64,000 bases of DNA from Capronia americana (taxonomy: Eukaryota > Ascomycota > Eurotiomycetes > Chaetothyriales > Herpotrichiellaceae). The notes below the pieces were generated by a model, which was given only the letters and a program-made list of their open reading frames with translations, was not told where the DNA came from and made no database searches. Shown one piece after another: positions 22,124 through 33,638 of this stretch. Both the position numbers and the translations under genes were made by a program. The stretch covers positions 310,001 through 374,000 of the forward strand of contig JADWQD010000013.1 in the NCBI GenBank assembly GCA_016110215.1. Direction: 5' to 3'. The number at the start of each line of letters is the position of its first letter. Within the stretch, counting starts at the first letter, position 1.

Positions 22124-23993
22124 CTAGGCGAAGAGGGACTTCTCCCACCATGCGCACCTCTGGTTGGAGGTATCGTCTTTGATGCGCTGAATCGTGGTAC
22201 CAATTGAGTTCATGCTGGCGTTCTTTCCCTGTATAGGGAAAGGTGGCATACCTCGTCCGTTCGGGTTGCCCGTCATGGCGAAGTTGGTCAGGTAGGTCCC
22301 AAGCGCTACCCCAACAGGCGCAATCATACCAGCTGTAAGGTTGGTCGGCTGTCCATTGTAGAAGGTATAGGGAATATCGAAGCCATGGAATCCTGGTGGA
22401 ACAGCGAATTGATACGCGTAAGTCTTATTGCCATAGGCCTTGTTGAGGAAATAGGTGTTGCAGGTGAAAGATGTCTCGGTTATGAACAAGATGGTTCGCT
22501 CAATCGGAGAAGAATATGGTTGGCTTCCATCATATCGTGCCGGATACAGCGTCTTCACAACGTAGTTGACAAGGTCGGCGGGGAATCCAGGAGTGTTCAG
22601 CAGTATGAACGCTTCCAGTTCATCATCCGTCTGTACGTTGGGTGGAGTAAAGAGAGGGCCTTCGCTGAGCATATGGGATACCATGACGGTGACGTTCTTG
22701 GCGAATTGCCCGGCATTTAGGAGGACACTTGGCAAGGCCGGCACAAATGTTCCATCGACGACAGGTCCATACGAAAAGCCTCCGTACCTCGAAGCTGCAA
22801 CCTGCTGTGCGTTGGCGAGCATGAGCGCCGTGGATGATAAGTTGCGAGCTTCTGCGATGGTGCTAACGTTCAACAAGGACAGAAATGCCTGCGTGGTGTT
22901 CTCCTGCACATAGTATGACGCCTGAGGTAGATAACCTGGAGACTGGGGGATAGCTTGTTGGAAGGGCACGCCTCTCTGGCCACCGTAGGCTGTAATCTGA
23001 TGGACAATTGACCCGCCTCCATGAATTGTCAGTCACGGATCCGAGCTTGTTGGGGAAGGGCAGTGGCCCAGCGCACTCACCTCCAGCAGACTCCCCCATC
23101 ACTGTCACGCGTTTCGGATCTCCGCCAAACAAGTGAATGTGCCCCTGCACCCACTCGAGTGCGAGGCGTTGATCGTACAAGCCAGCATTCGAAACTCCTC
23201 CTGCAGCTTGCAAAGTAGGTCCGGCCAGCCATCCAAAAGCTCCAAGGCGGTAGTTCATGGCCACAAAGATGATGCCGTCACCACCACCGGCCTGACTGGA
23301 TGCTATCAGACCACTGGGATTACCGGAACCTCCCTTTTCTCCTCCTGTGTATCCACCACCGTATATCCTACCTCGGGGTTAGTCGGGCGACACGGCCTAA
23401 GGACTACTTCGACTGACCAGACCAGAACAGGCGCACCACTGCTTTGGCGTCTTTTGATTCTGCTTCTCGTGCCGTCGAAGACTTTCTTTGGCACGATCAC
23501 ATCCAGGAACAAGCAGTCTTCTGTCATCCTCGAATCGATCTGGGGGGCGGGCGCATTCAGAGAAGCAGCTTGTAGTTGTTGCTCCACCTGCGTAACGTTG
23601 AACGCAGATGCATTTCCTGCTACGAGATATTGCAGAAATTCAGCAGCAACCGGGAGCCAAGCCGGACCGGCTTGGGGACAAATTCTGCCCACGCTGCCGT
23701 TTTGGACAGCCGTATTTCTGCCTGTCGGTGCGAGGGGGGCGGCAAAGCGAAGGTTTCCCACCGGAGCTTGACCATATCGTATGTTGGAGAAGTTGTAAGT
23801 CTGCCCAGTTTGCTGTTTGAGACCGTTAGCCTCAAAGGAGTATCTCCTTACCTGTAGCGGTGGCACTTACGTTGAAACTGATGGCCTTGTGAATTTCATA
23901 GCCCAAATCCACCTGCGGAAGGGAATTCTGTGCAAGCACAAGGGAGGAGAGCAGCAAGAGCGCCGCTAAGAACGAGAAACGGGAGAAAGGCAT
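22124..23993 (-). CDS. Secreted type-B carboxylesterase/lipase
   Basis: Four exons (23993-23871, 23812-23418, 23367-23081, 23016-22124) encode about 565 aa. The start at 23993 is chosen because it places a signal peptide (MPFSRFSFLAALLLLSSLVL) at the N-terminus; an in-frame upstream ATG at 24047 would bury it. The alpha/beta-hydrolase signatures are all present: FSNIRYGQAPVGNLRFA, the EDCLFLDVIVP block, the oxyanion loop IYGGGYTGG, the nucleophile elbow MGESAGG (Ser about residue 266) and the catalytic His region GFHGFDIPYTF. Many Asn-x-Ser/Thr sites (NVTQ, NLSS, NVTV, NKTY, NLTA) fit secretion. It should hydrolyse carboxylic esters or triglycerides outside the cell; substrate is unknown. The frame is intact across all junctions. 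Confidence 0.9.
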
Positions 23994-25084
23994 CTTGACT
24001 GGAATGTGCTTAACCTGCAGCTTCCTGTTGATAGAAACCCCCAGCAAGAGTGTTCAAGCGTGGAGAGAGCCTCCATTATATACTGGACGCCGGGGCCTGG
24101 TCGGAGCAGCTCTGTTCAGTTGAGGTGCTAGTGCTGGGGTACAGTCGACGGTAGCTCTGTGACCTACAGAACATGATTGAATGGAGAGAGTCGAAGTGTA
24201 TTCGAGCTTCCACATCCGGAAACGTCTACTCTGTGAACAGGCAATCGTAGCCAAGTTTCGAATCCATGACGGTGACCAGACCAAACAGATGCCTCCCCGG
24301 GGAGAGTCTGCCTCGGCAGGGCAAGCTGTCAACGTCAATCATGTGCCGAACGAAGCTCCTGAATGGGCAAATTTTGCGCTGTTCGGCGTCGCCTTCCGAC
24401 GTCAGTCCAGAGCAGACAGGAGGGATATGCCCGACGAACTAGCAGTCCCTTCACCGCGACATGCATGTCGTCGACTTTTGCTCCGAGCCACAAAGGATGG
24501 TTGGCTGCGAGTACGACCATCAGGCGTGAGTGCTGAACTAGTGATGCCTCTAACACTGCCGATGGGCCACAGCATGAGGTGTGAAAGGCAAAAGGTCTTT
24601 GCGGGAGACGTGGAGAAGCGGCGGAGGCAGACTAGAAATGCGGGGGTGAACGAGTCTGGAGAGTCAAATGAATCAGAAAGCTCGCCATGAATCTGCGGCA
24701 ATCCACCGGCAACAGCTTCTCGGACCAGGTTCCATCCGAGCCGGCAATCTTCCACATCACAATTCCTAACTCGAGCCAAGCTTGCGAGAGCCTCGCGGTG
24801 ATGTGAACAACCTGCGCTGAATCTGGTACGAGCACAGAACACAATGAATGCAGCATGGCGAGTAAAAATACATCTTCTGTGGCCTTCAGAAGGGCCAGAA
24901 GTCTACTGATAAGCTAATGATACAGGCTCTTCACGGCCATGACCGAAACCTCTGCCTCCGCGCCTGCGCAACCTTCTCGAGCTCTCACATGACAATGTAA
25001 CCACAAGCCTTCAGGTAGTTGTCTAGGGAGCAGGACGTTGGAGGATGCGCCCAAACCCGGGACATCAACGGGCTCAACGGGTGA
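23994..25084. other. Spacer between esterase and sugar-porter gene
   Basis: No supportable gene in 1.09 kb. It contains the esterase promoter and the 3' flank of the sugar-porter gene. A plus-strand frame at 24181-24690 shows no family resemblance. Confidence 0.55.
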
Positions 25085-26663
25085 TCAGGCTTGTCGCGCT
25101 CGTCCCCAGACCTCCTCTGGATTAGCCTTGCCTTTGCTCTCTGGAACGAAGAATCCGACAAAAGCAGCCCAAAAGCTGGCAACCCCAACGAAGATCCACC
25201 ACACTTTGTTTCCAAGTGCATTGTTCAGAATAGGAAAAAACATCGACACGAGAAAGGTGCACAACCAGTTACCAGCCAGTGCCCAGCTTGAGACTGCCCC
25301 AACCGCCTCAGGGCCCACAAGCTCGCTTGTCAGAATAAACGGAACGGGTCCCAGTCCAATGCCAAAGCTGGCGACGAAGAGGGTGATGGCGACAATTGTC
25401 AGCCACTGAATATCCTGTCCCAACCCTGCAACGAGCATAGCTGATGCCGAGCCCATGCCGCTGATTGAAATGAGAAGACAGGTTTTGCGGCCAATCCTGT
25501 CGGGCAAGGGTGACGCTAACATCGTTATGAGGACATTTGCAGCTGAAACAACGACAGTGATGAGGCCGGCCTGTTTTGGCATGATCTTTCCCAGGATGGC
25601 GACACTGTACATGACAACGCTGTTGATACCGCAGAGTTGTTGAGCCATCATGGTACCTGTGACCGCAATCACTGCCCGTCGGTACTTGGGGATCCTGATG
25701 ACATCAATGACAGACATGTTGGCTTGTCTCTGTGGTCGAGGGCCCTGGGGAGGTCCAAGAAGGCTCTCCTCCTCAGCTTCTCCCGACATATCCCAAGTCT
25801 CCATCTCTTCCCGAATGTCGGCTTTCTTCCCACGAAGCCTTTGCAAAACTCCCCTTGCCATGCGAGGTCGGTTGTTTGCAGCAAGCCATTTGGGGGATTC
25901 CGGAGTTATGGACAGGCCGAAGAACATGAACCCGGCGATGTAGCTGCCACTGGCAAGGATCCAACGCCATCTGTCCGACGTTGACAAAAAGTAGCCCAGG
26001 AGCTGAGCCACAACGATGCCAAAGTTGATCTGAACTTGAGTGAACGCACCAAAAAGACCGCGTTGGTTTCGGGGCGACACCTCGGAGATGTACAAGGGAG
26101 AAACGACTGTAGCTGCACCAGCTCCAATACCAGAAAGTGCTCTGCCCAGAGCCAACACCCACATCTTGCCCGCGAGCGCTTCTGCAATGGGTCCACTAGC
26201 CAAGAAAAAGGCCGCCCATTTCATGGCAAAGAGTCGTCCGAAGTTTGTGGCCACGGCACCAGTGAAGATGGCACCGAAAAATCCACCCACGGTGAACATT
26301 GACTGCACCACACCCCACTGGAAGGCGTTCATTGGGATACACTTGGGAAGTCCGAGAGCAACATATCCGGGGATCTCGTCCACTTTACATGTGATGACCT
26401 TCTGAGGTGCATTGAGTTCGCCCTGGTGTCTGTGAGTGCACGTTTGAAGGAAGTATTGTCGTGAGTCTTACCAAATGATAGCCAAAGAGGAGTGGGCCGA
26501 GCGTGACAATGCAGATGGTATAGATGAGAAATGGCGTGATACCGTTGAACTGTAGACGAGCCATGGGGCTCTTTCGGGGAGGAGTCGGTACGAGGTCAGC
26601 GAAGGCCGCCTGTTTGATGGCTCTGTAGCCACTGCTGGTCCTGGTTAGCAAGACTCTACCCAT
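25085..26663 (-). CDS. Sugar-porter MFS protein of the Vps73/Ybr241c type
   Basis: Two exons (26663-26472 and 26422-25085) encode about 509 aa. The junction produces FGYHLGELNAPQKVITCK, the helix-1 signature of the yeast Ybr241c/Vps73 sugar-porter subgroup, in place of the usual GYDxG of hexose carriers. Other sugar-porter motifs are present: LGRALSGIGAGAATVVSPLY, ISEVSPRNQRG, PESPKWLAANN, QQLCGINSVVMYSV, LPDRIGRKTCLL and a C-terminal PESKGK. Twelve helices are expected. The yeast relatives localise to vacuole or mitochondria and are linked to vacuolar sorting; transport substrate is not established. The start at 26663 is the best-placed ATG, although the frame stays open upstream. The gene is divergent from SSN3. 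Confidence 0.88.
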
Positions 26664-27381
26664 TTTGAGATAGCGGCGTGATCGAATACAGATCGGACAC
26701 GAGAGATTCTGGTAAGGGAAACGTACCTTATAATATGGACTGAAACACGATAACAGGGATAGTGATAGCGAGCGTACTGGTGTACAATGGGGCGTCACCG
26801 TGCATGCGGCCTGCAGACAGGCAGAAGGGTTGTTTGAGCTCTCCATGGTCGATGCAATCGTGGGCGGCGCCTTCCGATGGGCGAGGAGGAAGGAGTATTC
26901 GCGCGGCATTGGATGGAGGAGAAGAAACAAGCGAGTAGCAAAGCTTAAACAGGGAAAGTGCAGCCTTATTGGCCCACGTGTGTACGAAGGCTCGGCGAGG
27001 CAGGTACGACGAGGCCCTCGCTCGCCTCGCACGCCTCGTTAGAAGATTCGCTTGCTGTCGATCATTTTGCCTCGCCGGTTCTTTTGCAGGCCTCAGACCA
27101 TCACATTCTCGATCGACCATCTGGAAATCGGATTTTTGCTGCATCGATATTCTTACTGGCAGTGGAAGCAGTTTGCCTCTGTCTTGGCCTGTGTCAAGCT
27201 CGTCACTGGCTTCGGAGTCTGCCTAATCAATCAGCATCGGGCAACCCCCACAACATGATACCACAGTCCTGAACAGTTCTCCGGACCCGGCTGTCCCAAC
27301 GCTATTGACCTTATGATTATGTTGATTTGCGCGTGATCCGGAGAGTGCAAAGGGAAACGTTATATTGGTTTCCAGCAGGCC
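26664..27381. promoter_or_regulatory. Divergent promoter region of sugar-porter gene and SSN3
   Basis: 718 bases separate the two start codons. The open frame that runs left through about 26670-27032 on the minus strand is the upstream extension of sugar-porter exon 1 and is not supported as protein. No clear TATA box or known factor site stands out. Confidence 0.5.
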
Positions 27382-28943
27382 ATGTCGATTCCCGGAATGT
27401 CTCGTCCTGGTACAAGCCTGAATATCGCTCAGCAGTTGCGGAAGACGACTCAGCTGGCTGCGCTCGAAGGTAGGTCTCCTATGCGTGTGTACCGAACCAC
27501 AAGCTATGCCAGACCCCGCAGAGCAACTGGTAGACCTCCAACTCCGGAAGACTACCAAGCTAACTTGGCCTTCTAGATGGCCTTAGAGGCCTCGACAAGA
27601 AACAGCCCGGAAATAACTACACTGCAAAGGTCAAAATCGGGCAGAAGTACAATATCATCGGTTTCATCAGCAGTGGCACCTATGGTCGAGTATACAAGGC
27701 CGTCGAGAAGAACCCAAAGAGCGATACGTCGAGTCCTATAGGGACGTCTCCGCCGAAAGAGCTATACGCCATCAAGAAGTATGTGTTCCTCAATGCTTTT
27801 TTCCGCTGTCCTGACACGCACAGGTTCAAACCAGAGAAAGAAGGCGACAATGTGCAGTACACCGGGCTGTCTCAATCGGCCATCCGCGAGATGTCACTGT
27901 GCACCGAGCTAACGCATCCGAATCTGGTGCACCTTGCAGAAATTATACTGGAAGATAAATGTGTCTTCATGGTCTTCGAATACTGCGAGCATGATTTGTT
28001 GCAGATCATCCATCATCACACGCAACCAACGCGGCGGGCGATACCTGCTACGATGATCAAGTCGATCCTGTTTCAGCTTCTCAATGGCCTGTTCTACCTC
28101 CATCAGAATTGGGTCATCCATCGTGACTTGAAACCGGCAAATATCATGGTCACCAGCTCGGGACATGTGCGAATTGGGGATCTTGGTCTAGCTCGACTGT
28201 TCCACAAACCTCTCTCATCACTGTACTCCGGCGACAAGGTGGTGGTGACTATCTGGTACCGAAGCCCTGACTTACTCCTGGGTGCACGACATTATACTCC
28301 CTCCATTGATCTCTGGGCTGTGGGCTGCATCTTTGCCGAGTTACTGAGCCTGAGACCGATCTTCAAGGGGGAAGAGACGAAGATGGACAGCAAGAAAACA
28401 GTGCCATTTCAAAGAAATCAGATGGGCAAGATTGTAGAAATTCTAGGCATGCCTCGCCGGGAGAACTGGAAGGGACTGGTGGACATGCCGGAATATCCGC
28501 AGCTGCAGTCGTTAATTGTCTCACGCGGCGGCATACCTGGCGGTCTATACCCGAGTTCTAACAGCTTGAATCGTGGGACTGGTAATAACGGTAGTGGACT
28601 TGAGGCTTGGTACAACAACTGTCTGAAACATGCCAGCTACCCTTCAGACAAGTCACCAGGTCAGCGTGGATTCCAACTCTTGTCTGAGCTGTTCGAGTAC
28701 GATCCGGAGCAACGGTTGACGGCTGAACAAGCTCTGTATCACGACTACTTCAGGAATTCCGACGAAGGCCCATATAAAGGCAAGATATGGGTGAGCAATA
28801 ACTGTTTCGAGGGATTGAACGAGGTGTATCCACATCGGAGGGTGAGCACAGAAACCAACGATATTGGCACGGGCAGTCTGCCAGGCACGAAGAGAGGAGG
28901 TTTGCCAGACGATACCCTTCTTCCAGCCTCGAAGAGGAGGTAG
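27382..28943 (+). CDS. SSN3: Cyclin-dependent kinase 8 (Mediator kinase module)
   Basis: Three exons (27382-27469, 27577-27778, 27824-28943) encode about 469 aa. The glycine loop FISSGTYGRVYKA, the catalytic HRDLKPANIMV, the DLG variant of the metal-binding DFG (IGDLGLARLF) and the APE-equivalent YRSPDLLLGARHY identify a CMGC kinase. CDK8-specific marks are the cyclin-C-binding helix with LSQSAIREMSLC, the DLG triplet and an insertion with ETKMDSKKTVPFQRNQMGKI. With cyclin C, Med12 and Med13 it forms the Mediator CDK8 module, which phosphorylates Pol II CTD and transcription factors in the nucleus. Length matches fungal Ssn3/Srb10. The short intron 2 is supported because it joins IKK to FKPEKEG. 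Confidence 0.95.
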
Positions 28944-30201
28944 TGGCTCCGATAAACAGGAAGAGAAGGGACGTTGCAAGGAAAGTCGCTTCGTCAAGCC
29001 CGTCTAAAGCTCATGCCCGCCGGAACGACAGATATTCACTGCGGTTATTGAGTTACCTGCTCGGGCAAGTGCTTTGTTAGGCTACAGCTATGAGAGCTCG
29101 CTTGTCATTGTATGACCGCCTCAATTGGCCAGAAACAGATTACGATGACCATGCGCAAAATGATGTTATCAAACACGGAGGAAACAGGAAAGGGTGTGCA
29201 GTTGCAGAGTACGCGTCGACAATAAGGGGCGAAGAGGTCTGTAGGCAACGGAACCGCCTTACCTAGATGGCATTCGAGCGCGAGAGAGCTGGACATCCCA
29301 GTCTCGTTGATCATGGCTGCATCATACGGCATGGATTTTGTCACGGAAGGGGTGCTAACTGATCATATGGACATGGGCCTCCAGAAGCCCGAGTCAGTGG
29401 CGAGGCTCGAGGATCTTCACGACCCAGCTGAATGTGCCTTTTGGCATGAGATCGATGAACGTACGGGAAGGTCACCTTTCGGGAGAGTACAGGGCAAGTC
29501 TCAGCATTGCTCGAAGAACATTATGGCCGAAGACATTTTCACAAGGACGGATGTGGAGCAGCATGGCATCGGAAGCAGGCCTCGCTCGCTGGCTATCAAC
29601 GCAGCCGGAGGAACATTGTCCACACACGTGTCCAACCCAATGGAGCCGCTGAACAGGATGCCAACCAGAACCTGTCTGTGTCGAGAACTAGCTCATGCTA
29701 CCTTGTACGTATGCGCCTACGCTCCCCAGAACAGGATGAGGGATTTTAGGACTTGTCTTACGGTGAATCGGGCGCGATCACAAGCAGCGTCTGATCTCCT
29801 GCTGCTCAGCAAGGGGAGGGTTCACATGTTACGACGGCAGGCGCCACGGCGGTGGAGATGATCGTTTTGTTGGCATCACCTTCCCGTTCCTGCTGCATCA
29901 CGCAATTCTCGGTCATTTATTTGAAGGAAGGGCAATTCTCTTGTGATCGCATCTTTATTGTGACCGATTCGTTAACCCTTCCGGTGGCAATTCGACCCTC
30001 GTTCAACTGCCGTGTGTGCAGATAGTTTCGTCCATCATGCCCCATGTTCGTTTCGCAAGCTAGAGCTGACATCGAGCAGTCGCTGCGCCCGGTACGTCAA
30101 TGCTCGGTCTTGCTTCCCTGTAGCACACAACTTGCGCCGCGGGTTTGTCATCGACCACGACTAGTCATATGCCGTCTCTACCATCAGAAAATCAAAACAC
30201 C
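28944..30201. other. Convergent spacer between SSN3 and RPS26
   Basis: 1.26 kb without a supported gene. A plus-strand frame of 184 codons (29307-29861) has no recognised domain and weak coding character. Terminators of both genes are expected here. Confidence 0.55.
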
Positions 30202-30736
30202 TCAAGCCTGCGCGGTCTTAGCGGCCTGCTGGGGGTTGACCTTCTTCCCATCCTTGTTGTACCTAATTCTCGGCGGCGGGGCACGGTTTCGGCGGCCTTC
30301 TCGCGAACGCACACGCACGATCTTGCCGTGGATAGCGCAGCTGACGCAGTATTGCAGCTTGAGGTACATCTTGGGAACAGCGTAGTCGGTGAAGACGGAA
30401 GCGTCAGAGATATCACCTGTAGCATAGAAGATGTGTTAGACCTGAGTCTTTGCAAGGGTATGGTTGTGTTTCGGATTCATGCAAGATTCGGAGGCCAGGT
30501 AGACATACGGATAGCGGCTGATTCGACCATGTTTCTGATGGTGAATCTCTTTATGGCTTTGTCCTTAGGGGTGCAGCGGGAGCAGTTCGAGCATCGGATG
30601 GGCTTGACATGCTGGAATTGAACACACGTTAGTCAATATCAAAGCGACAGCCGTAGTGCAGTCTCTTTCGGGGGACAATGCGACCTACACCTCTTCCCTT
30701 CTTGTTACGTCCATTGGACGCTCGCTTCTTGACCAT
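30202..30736 (-). CDS. RPS26: 40S ribosomal protein eS26
   Basis: Three exons (30736-30689, 30611-30509, 30416-30202) encode about 121 aa. The protein begins MVKKRASNGRNKKGRGHVKP, contains the zinc-binding cysteines IRCSNCSRC and LKLQYCVSCAIHGKIVRVRS, and ends with the Ala-rich tail QQAAKTAQA. This is the complete family pattern of eS26, an essential small-subunit protein at the mRNA exit channel, whose C-terminal segment contacts mRNA upstream of the start codon. Exon 1 is 16 codons, as often seen in intron-rich ribosomal protein genes. The divergent neighbour across 303 bases is the CBS-PB1 gene. Confidence 0.96.
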
Positions 30737-31039
30737 GTTGGCGGTGTTGGATGCTGTATCGTCAATGAGGTGGCTCAAAGGGTCAAATTGAGCGGCAACG
30801 TCAAAATGCAGACTCGGGATCTGTGGGAGCAAAATTGCCAAGATTTACGCTGGCTGACATAAGTAGTCGCTCAACCTTCCGTTTTGATTGTTTACTCGAA
30901 GCGGGTCTCCTGCGAGTCACCTGCAACTCAATCTTTGGCACCAGCAAACAGTCACTGAAGCCCAATCAATTCCCAACCAAGCGACCTGATTTGTGACCTC
31001 TCTCCCGCAGACTGGTCTGATTGATCTGCGTGATAGACC
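30737..31039. promoter_or_regulatory. Divergent promoter RPS26 / CBS-PB1
   Basis: 303 bases between start codons. A CAGTCACT octamer (30949-30956) is one base from the HomolD element (CAGTCACA) known from fission yeast ribosomal protein promoters and reported in filamentous ascomycetes. A CCAAT box is at 30962-30966. Both are short, so their role is inferred from the RPS26 context. Confidence 0.4.
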
Positions 31040-33172
31040 ATGTCTGGTGTCAACGGTACCTTTCGAGGAACGCCCAGCAGGCGAGGTCAACTCCCATTCG
31101 CAGACTCCCCCTCAGCCATTCCTCGTCCCAAGCTGGACTCGGCCGCGAGCACAACAGGAGCCAGCGAGATGTCGGGTACTTCCACCATGTCCGCCAGTCG
31201 GGCAAAGCAGAGCAAGAGAGATGAGGTACGTCGTAACAACCCATGGACCGAAACACTGGTGCCTAACAGTCTATCAAGGCCATCCGACGTAAGATGGAAG
31301 CCGATCTCAGCAAGAAGAAACATGTCCCGGCTCGCGCGCGACATACACGCAAAGCACCTCCGGGCACAGTCCTCGCCCTCAAGCCCAGCCAGGCTCTGCA
31401 GATCAAGCCGAGTACTACCGTCGCGGAGGCCGCCCAGCTGATGGCTGCCAAGCGAGAAGACTGCGTCCTAGTTACAGACGATGACGATAGAATCGCGGGT
31501 ATCTTTACAGCAAAGGACCTGGCTTTCCGTGTGGTTGGAGCTGGCATCAAAGCCAGCCAAGTCACCATTGAACAGATCATGACAAAGAACCCCCTGTGCG
31601 CGAGGACAGATACTAGTGCGACGGACGCATTGGATCTCATGGTCCGGAAAGGCTTCCGACATCTTCCTGTCATGGATGAGAATCAAGATATCTCCGGTAT
31701 TCTCGATATTACAAAATGCTTCTACGAGGCCATGGAAAAGCTAGAACGCGCATACAGTTCCTCTCGCAAGTTGTACGATGCGCTCGAGGGTGTGCAGTCG
31801 GAACTGGGCTCGAGCCAACCCCAACAGATCATTCAGTACGTCGAGGCATTGAGACAGAAGATGTCAGGGCCTACGTTGGAGTCGGTCTTGAATGGACTTC
31901 CTCCCACGACAGTGTCAGTTAGGACGTCCGTCAAAGAGGCAGCGCAGCTCATGAAGGAGAATCATACAACGGCAGTCTTGGTGCAAGATCAAGGGTCGAT
32001 AACAGGTATCTTTACGAGCAAGGACGTGGTCTTGCGTGTCATTGCGCCGGGTCTGGATCCGTCAAACTGCAGCGTGGTCAGAGTGATGACCCCTCATCCC
32101 GACTTTGCACCCACAGATATGAGTATTCAAGCTGCGTTGCGGAAGATGCACGGTAAGTCGCCACTTGGGAATGTCCCCTAAACTAAGCTAAAGCGCCACA
32201 GACGGACACTACTTGAACCTCCCCGTCATGAACGGCGAAGGCGAAATCGTTGGTATGGTGGACGTCCTCAAATTGACGTACGCCACCCTTGAACAGATTA
32301 ACACCATGGGCTCTGGCGAATCCGAAGGTCCCGCATGGAACAAATTCTGGCTGTCAATGGACAACGACACCGAATCGATCATGTCGGGTGAGGGCAGCCA
32401 CCGCCCTACAACACCCGGCCATCGTTCGATGATGGAATCTGAGTCTGGTCGTCCGGGATTTGAACGAGGTGATAGCGTTATGCCACATGATTCAGCTTCG
32501 CATCGTGGAGATGATGCCCACTCGGAGGTGCTTCCCTCGATCGAATCCCCGGTCGAGACTGAGGCTCCCTTCCCGTTCAAATTCAAGGCACCCAGTGGTC
32601 GGGTCCATCGGATACAAGTCCTCGCCAGCCACGGGGTTACCGAATTAGTTGGCCAGGTTACCTCGAAACTTGGCGGTGAGGTTGAGGCTGTGGGCGGCGA
32701 AGCTGCTGTGGAGGATGGGCAACTGGGCAAAGCAGGTTACGCTCTGAGCTACCTGGACAACGAGGGCGATACCGTGTCCATCACCACAGACCAAGATCTT
32801 CTGGACGCAATATTACTCGCAAAGCAAGGCAAGCGAGATAAGGTTGACCTGTTTGTTCACGACCCGGCCCAGCCACCGATTCCCGCGACCATCGATCCTC
32901 ACCCGCAGCTTTCCAAACCGCCCACACCACCGGAGTCTGTGCTAAAGACACCTGCAGCAGCAGATGAGGACGACGCAGACGAGGAAGAAGAAGCTCACGT
33001 GGTCAAGACCATTCGATCGAAGCGAGCACCGGCGGTACAGCAGCACAAGCAGCAAGAGCAACCACAGATCATTGCTGGCGTGCCGAATGATTTACTTCTT
33101 CCCGGCGCCATTGTCACCCTCGCTGTGGTTATTGTCGGTGTTTTTGCGATTAGTCGAGCAACAAACAAGTAG
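31040..33172 (+). CDS. CBS-domain and PB1-domain protein with C-terminal membrane anchor
   Basis: Three exons (31040-31225, 31270-32152, 32202-33172) encode about 679 aa. Four CBS repeats are visible, arranged as two Bateman modules: LVTDDDDRIAGIFTAKDLAF and HLPVMDENQDISGILDITK, then LVQDQGSITGIFTSKDVVLR and LNLPVMNGEGEIVGMVDVLK. A PB1-like domain follows at about residues 480-575 (FKAPSGRVHRIQV, then the acidic LSYLDNEGDTVSITTDQDL). After a Pro- and Glu-rich linker the chain ends in one hydrophobic helix (LLPGAIVTLAVVIVGVFAI) and SRATNK, suggesting tail anchoring in an organelle membrane. CBS modules usually bind adenosyl ligands; PB1 mediates hetero-oligomers. Homologous CBS-PB1 proteins occur across fungi (fission yeast Mug70-like) with no settled function. 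Confidence 0.88.
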
Positions 33173-33638
33173 GCGTCAAGCAGGAGCGAGGTGGCGTGAA
33201 ACATGATGATACCTATGCTTGGGCGTAATGCTGTGCTTGTTGCCAGTACCATAACTGCTGGAGTGACTGGGGTGACTTTGATTTCAGTTTGGCAGCCTCT
33301 TCCTTCTTAATGCTGTACAGGTACTCCGATTATGATATAGATTCACCTGAGCTTCTCCATTTTGAACATTCAGGGTTATGTAAGGGCTGGCTAATGGGTG
33401 ACCGGCAATGCCACTCAAAGACTCTTTCCTCAAGGCATTCACGCGTCGAGGCAGGAAAGGGAAGGGATGCCAGCCAGATTCTTCGTTCGCCGAGTCCGTA
33501 CAGTGACACTGACACTGACGAACTCGAGTCTTCGCCGCCTTCAACCTTGTGATTGATACTTAACGTGACCGGCTATCTCACGTGCATCTGCTCAACTCCT
33601 GTATATCATCACTACATACCTCCCGCCATACTGCTCCC
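33173..33638. other. Convergent spacer between CBS-PB1 and PEX1 genes
   Basis: 466 bases, 3' flanks of both genes. A short CACTGA tandem (about 33502-33521) is present. Nothing else is recognised. Confidence 0.6.

Noticed and set aside
22950..23030. Apparent one-base frameshift in the esterase between the ITAYGG and VPFQQAI blocks
   Set aside because: Careful re-reading shows GGTGGCC, not GGTGGGCC. The exon from 23016 keeps frame through ITAYGGQRGVPFQQAI, so the gene is intact.
11516..25084. Secondary-metabolite gene cluster (methyltransferase, MFS, esterase)
   Set aside because: No PKS, NRPS, terpene cyclase or pathway regulator; housekeeping UTR4 and RRN10-like genes are interspersed.
29307..29861. 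184-codon plus-strand frame between SSN3 and RPS26
   Set aside because: No recognised domain, no codon bias, and it lies in a convergent spacer.
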